Shown here piece after piece: positions 53,301 through 59,300 of a stretch of DNA of 64,000 nt. Made by a program: the position numbers and the translations under genes. Origin of the DNA: Leptodactylus fallax (lineage: Eukaryota > Chordata > Amphibia > Anura > Leptodactylidae); contig CAMRHE010000206.1 of NCBI GenBank assembly GCA_947044405.1, forward strand, positions 558,001-622,000. The letters run 5' to 3'. Position 1 is the first letter of the stretch; the number at the start of each line of letters is the position of its first letter. The notes below the pieces were generated by a model. It made no database searches and was not told the origin of the DNA. It worked only from the letters and a program-made list of their open reading frames with translations.

Positions 53301-56300
53301 TCAAAGTCATCAACAGCAGCAGGCAGTAGCACAGTAACTTCATCCTTGACAACAACAATGTCATCGTTAGGGTTATCAACAAGATTTAGAACACCTTTAA
53401 AAACAACTAGTTTTACTACTTTAATAAAACCATTAACTAAGCTTTCCACTTTAACAACAAAGGTTACTAAAGTACCACAAACAACTAAAAGCCCTGAAAC
53501 ATCCACCACTCCAGGAATAACAGTAATATCAACAGAGTCTCTACAGCCCACCATGACATCAGCTAAACTGTCCTCTTCCACCTCCCTTGGAAAAACTAAA
53601 TTAACAACAACAGTGGGTAGTAAGGCAGTTACTTCATCCTATACAACAACGTCATCCTCAAGATCATCTGTAGAGCATACAACACCTGTAGTGACAACTG
53701 GTTTTACTAAAACCACAAGACCCCTAACTGAGTCTTTAAGTTCAAGAGTTACTAAGGCATCAAGCACAACAAAAAGCATCAAAACAACTTCAACTATTGA
53801 AAAAACAAAAATATCAACAGAATCTCTACCGACCACAATTTCATCCACAGAAAGGACCACCCCCACATCCCTTGGGACAGCTGGGACAATGAAATCATCA
53901 ACAGCAGCAGGCAGTGGCACAGTAACTTCATCCTTGACAACAACAATGTCATCGTTAGAGTTATCAACAAAATTTAGAACACCTTTAACAACAACTAGTT
54001 TTACTACTTTAACAAAACCATTAACTAAGATTTCCACTTTAATACCAAAGGTTACTAAAGTACGACAAACAACTAAAAGCCTTAAAACATCCACCACTCC
54101 AGGAATAACAGTAATGTCAACAGAGCCCCTACAACCCACCATGTCATCGGCTGAACTGTCCTCTTCCACCTCCCTTGGAAAAACTAAATTAACAACAACA
54201 GTGGGTAGTAGGGCAGTTACTTCATCCTTCACAACTACGTCATCCTCAAGATCATCTGTAGAACATACAACACCTGTAGTGAAAACTGGTTTTACTACAA
54301 CCACAAGACCCCTAACTGAGTCTTTAAGTTCAAGAGTTACTAAGGCATCAAGCACAACAAAAAGCATCAAAACAACTTCAACTATTGGAAAAACAAAAAT
54401 ATCAACAGAATCTCTACCGACCACAATTTCATCCACAGAAAGGACCACCCCCACATCCCTTGGGACAGCTGGGACATCAAAGTCATCAACAGCAGCAGGC
54501 AGTAGCACAGTAACTTCATCCTTGACAACAACAATGTCATCGTTAGGGTTATCAACAAGATTTAGAACACCTTTAAAAACAACTAGTTTTACTACTTTAA
54601 CAAAACCATTAACTAAGCTTTCCACTTTAACAACAAAGGTTACTAAAGTACCACAAACAACTAAAAGCCTTGAAACATCCACCACTCCAGGAATAACAGT
54701 AATATCAACAGAGTCTCTACAACCCACCATGTCATCAGCTAAACTGTCCTCTTCCACCTCCCTTGGAAAAACTAAATTAACAACAACAGTGGGTAGTAAG
54801 GCAGTTACTTCATCCTATACAACAACGTCATCCTCAAGATCATCTGTAGAGCATACAACACCTGTAGTGACAACTGGTTTTACTACAACCACAAGACCCC
54901 TAACTGAGTCTTTAAGTTCAAGAGTTACTAAGGCATCAAGCACAACAAAAAGCATCAAAACAACTTCAACTATTGAAAAAACAAAAATATCAACAGAATC
55001 TCTACCGACCACAATTTCATCCACAGAAAGGACCACCCCCACATCCCTTGGGACAGCTGGGACAATGAAATCATCAACAGCAGCAGGCAGTGGCACAGTA
55101 ACTTCATCCTTGACAACAACAATGTCATCGTTAGAGTTATCAACAAAATTTAGAACACCTTTAACAACAACTAGTTTTACTACTTTAACAAAACCATTAA
55201 CTAAGCTTTCCACTTTAATACCAAAGGTTACTAAAGTACCACAAACAACTAAAAGCCTTGAAACATCCACCACTCCAGGAATAACAGTAATGTCAACAGA
55301 GCCCCTACAACCCACCATGTCATCGGCTGAGCTGTCCTCTTCCACCTCTCTTGGAAAAACTAAATTAACAACAACAGTGGGTAGTAGGGCAGTTACTTCA
55401 TCCTTCACAACTACGTCATCCTCAACATCATCTGTAGAACATACAACACCTGTAGTGACAACTGGTTTTACTACAACCACAAGACCCCTAACTGAGTCTT
55501 TAAGTTCAAGAGTTACTAAGGCATCAAGTACAACAAAAAGCATCAAAACAACTTCAACTATTGGAAAAACAAAAATATCAACAGAATCTCTACCGACCAC
55601 AATTTCATCCACAGAAAGGACCACCCCCACATCCCTTGGGACAGCTGGGACATCAAAGTCATCAACAGCAGCAGGCAGTAGCACAGTAACTTCATCCTTG
55701 ACAACAACAATGTCATCGTTAGGGTTATCAACAAGATTTAGAACACCTTTAAAAACAACTAGTTTTACTACTTTAACAAAACCATTAACTAAGCTTTCCA
55801 CTTTAACAACAAAGGTTACTAAAGTACCACAAACAACTAAAAGCCTTGAAACATCCACCACTCCAGGAATAACAGTAATATCAACAGAGTCTCTACAACC
55901 CACCATGTCATCAGCTAAACTGTCCTCTTCCACCTCCCTTGGAAAAACTAAATTAAGAACAACAGTGGGTAGTAAGACAGTTACTTCATCCTATACAACA
56001 ACGTCATCCTCAAGATCATCTGTAGAACATACAACACCTGTAGTGACAACTGGTTTTACTACAACCACAAGACCCCTAACTGAGTCTTTAAGTTCAAGAG
56101 TTACTAAGGCATCAAGCACAACAAAAAGCATCAAAACAACTTCAACTATTGGAAAAACAAAAATATCAACAGAATCTCTACCATCCACAATTTCATCCAC
56201 AGAAAGAACCAGCCCCAATTCCCTGGGGACAGCTGGGACAGTGAAATCATCAACAGCAGCAGGCAGAAGCACAGTATCTTCATCCTTGACAACAACAATG

Positions 56301-59300
56301 TCATCGATAGGGTTATCAACAAGATTCAGAACACCTTTAACAACTAGTTTTACTACTTTAACAGAACCATTAAATAAGCTTTCCACTTTAACAACAAAGG
56401 TTACTAAAGTACCACAAACAACTAAAAACCTTGAAACATCCACCACTCCAGGAATAATAGTAATATCAACAAAGTCTCTACAGCCCACCATGACATCAGC
56501 TAAACTGTCCTCTTCCACCTCCCTTGGAAAAACTAAATTAACAACAACAGTGGGTAGTAAGGCAGTTACTTCATCCTATACAACAACGTCATCCTCAAGA
56601 TCATCTGTAGAGCATACATCACCTGTAGTGACAACTGGTTTTACTACAACCACAAGACCCCTAACTGAGTCTTTAAGTTCAAGAGTTACTAAGGCATCAA
56701 GCACAACAAAAAGCATCAAAACAACTTCAACTATTGAAAAAACAAAAATATCAACAGAATCTCTACCGACCACAATTTCATCCACAGAAAGGACCACCCC
56801 CACATCCCTTGGGACAGCTGGTACATCAAAGTCATCAACAGCAGCAGGCAGTTGCACAGTAACTTCATCCTTGACAACAACAATGTCATCGTTAGGGTTA
56901 TCAACAAGATTGAGAACACCTTTAAAAACAACTAGTTTTACTACTTTAACAAAACCATTAACTAAGCTTTCCACTTTAACAACAAAGGTTACTAAAGTAC
57001 CACAAACAACTAAAAGCCTTGAAACATCCACCACTCCAGGAATAACAGTAATATCAACAGAGTCTCTACAACCCACCATGTCATCAGCTAAACTGTCCTC
57101 TTCCACCTCCCTTGGAAAAACTAAATTAACAACAACAGTGGGTAGTAAGACAGTTACTTCATCCTATACAACAACGTCATCCTCAAGATCATCTGTAGAA
57201 CATACAACACCTGTAGTGACAACTGGTTTTACTACAACCACAAGACCCCTAACTGAGTCTTTAAGTTCAAGAGTTACTAAGGCATCAAGCACAACAAAAA
57301 GCATCAAAACAACTTCAACTATTGGAAAAACAAAAATATCAACAGAATCTCTACCATCCACAATTTCATCCACAGAAAGAACCAGCCCCAATTCCCTGGG
57401 GACAGCTGGGACAGTGAAATCATCAACAGCAGCAGGCAGAAGCACAGTATCTTCATCCTTGACAACAACAATGTCATCGATAGGGTTATCAACAAGATTC
57501 AGAACACCTTTAACAACTAGTTTTACTACTTTAACAGAACCATTAACTAAGCTTTCCACTTTAACAACAAAGGTTACTAAAGTACCACAAACAACTAAAA
57601 GCCTTGAAACATCCACCACTCCAGGAATAACAGTAATATCAACAAAGTCTCTACAGCCCACCATGACATCAGCTAAACTGTCCTCTTCCACCTCCCTTGG
57701 AAAAACTAAATTAACAACAACAGTGGGTAGTAAGGCAGTTACTTCATCCTATACAACAACGTCATCCTCAAGATCATCTGTAGAGCATACATCACCTGTA
57801 GTGACAACTGGTTTTACTACAACCACAAGACCCCTAACTGAGTCTTTAAGTTCAAGAGTTACTAAGGCATCAAGCACAACAAAAAGCATCAAAACAACTT
57901 CAACTATTGAAAAAACAAAAATATCAACAGAATCTCTACCGACCACAATTTCATCCACAGAAAGGACCACCCCCACATCCCTTGGGACAGCTGGGACATC
58001 AAAGTCATCAACAGCAGCAGGCAGTAGCACAGTAACTTCATCCTTGACAACAACAATCTCATCGTTAGAGTTATCAACAAGATTTAGAACACCTTTAACA
58101 ACAACTAGTTTTACTACTTTAACAAAACCATTAACTAAGCTTTCCACTTTAACAACAAAGGTTACTAAAGTACCACAAACAACTAAAAGCCTTGAAACAT
58201 CCACCACTCCAGGAATAACAGTAATATCAACAGAGTCTCTACAGCCCACCATGACATCAGCTAAACTGTCCTCTTCCACGTCCCTTGGAAAAACTAAATT
58301 AACAACAACAGTAGGTAGTAAGGCAGTTACTTCATCCTATACAACAACGTCATCCTCAAGATCATCTGTAGAGCATACAACACCTGTAGTGACAACTGGT
58401 TTTACTACAACCACAAGACCCCTAACTGAGTCTTTAAGTTCAAGAGTTACTAAGGCATCAAGCACAACAAAAAGCATCAAAACAACTTCAACTATTGAAA
58501 AAACAAAAATATCAACAGAATCTCTACCGACCACAATTTCATCCACAGAAAGGACCACCCCCACATCCCTTGGGACAGCTGGGACAATGAAATCATCAAC
58601 AGCAGCAGGCAGTGGCACAGTAACTTCATCCTTGACAACAACAATGTCATCGTTAGAGTTATCAACAAAATTTAGAACACCTTTAACAACAACTAGTTTT
58701 ACTACTTTAACAAAACCATTAACTAAGCTTTCCACTTTAATACCAAAGGTTACGAAAGTACCACAAACAACTAAAAGCCTTGAAACATCCACCACTCCAG
58801 GAATAACAGTAATGTCAACAGAGCCCCTACAACCCACCATGTCATCGGCTGAACTGTCCTCTTCCACCTCCCTTGGAAAAACTAAATTAACAACAACAGT
58901 GGGTAGTAGGGCTGTTACTTCATCCTTCACAACTATGTCATCCTCAAGATCATCTGTAGAACATACAACACCTGTAGTGACAACTGGTTTTACTACAACC
59001 ACAAGACCCCTAACTGAGTCTTTAAGTTCAAGAGTTACTAAAGCATCAAGCACAACAAAAAGCATCAAAACAAGTTCAACTATTGGAAAAACAAAAATAT
59101 CAACAGAATCTCTACCGACCACAATTTCATCCACAGAAAGGACCACCCCCACATCCCTTGGGACAGCTGGGACATCAAAGTCATCAACAGCAGCTGGCAG
59201 TAGCACAGTAACTTCATCCTTGACAACAACAATGTCATCGTTAGGGTTACCAACAAGATTTAGAACACCTTTAACAACAACTAGTTTTACTACTTTAACA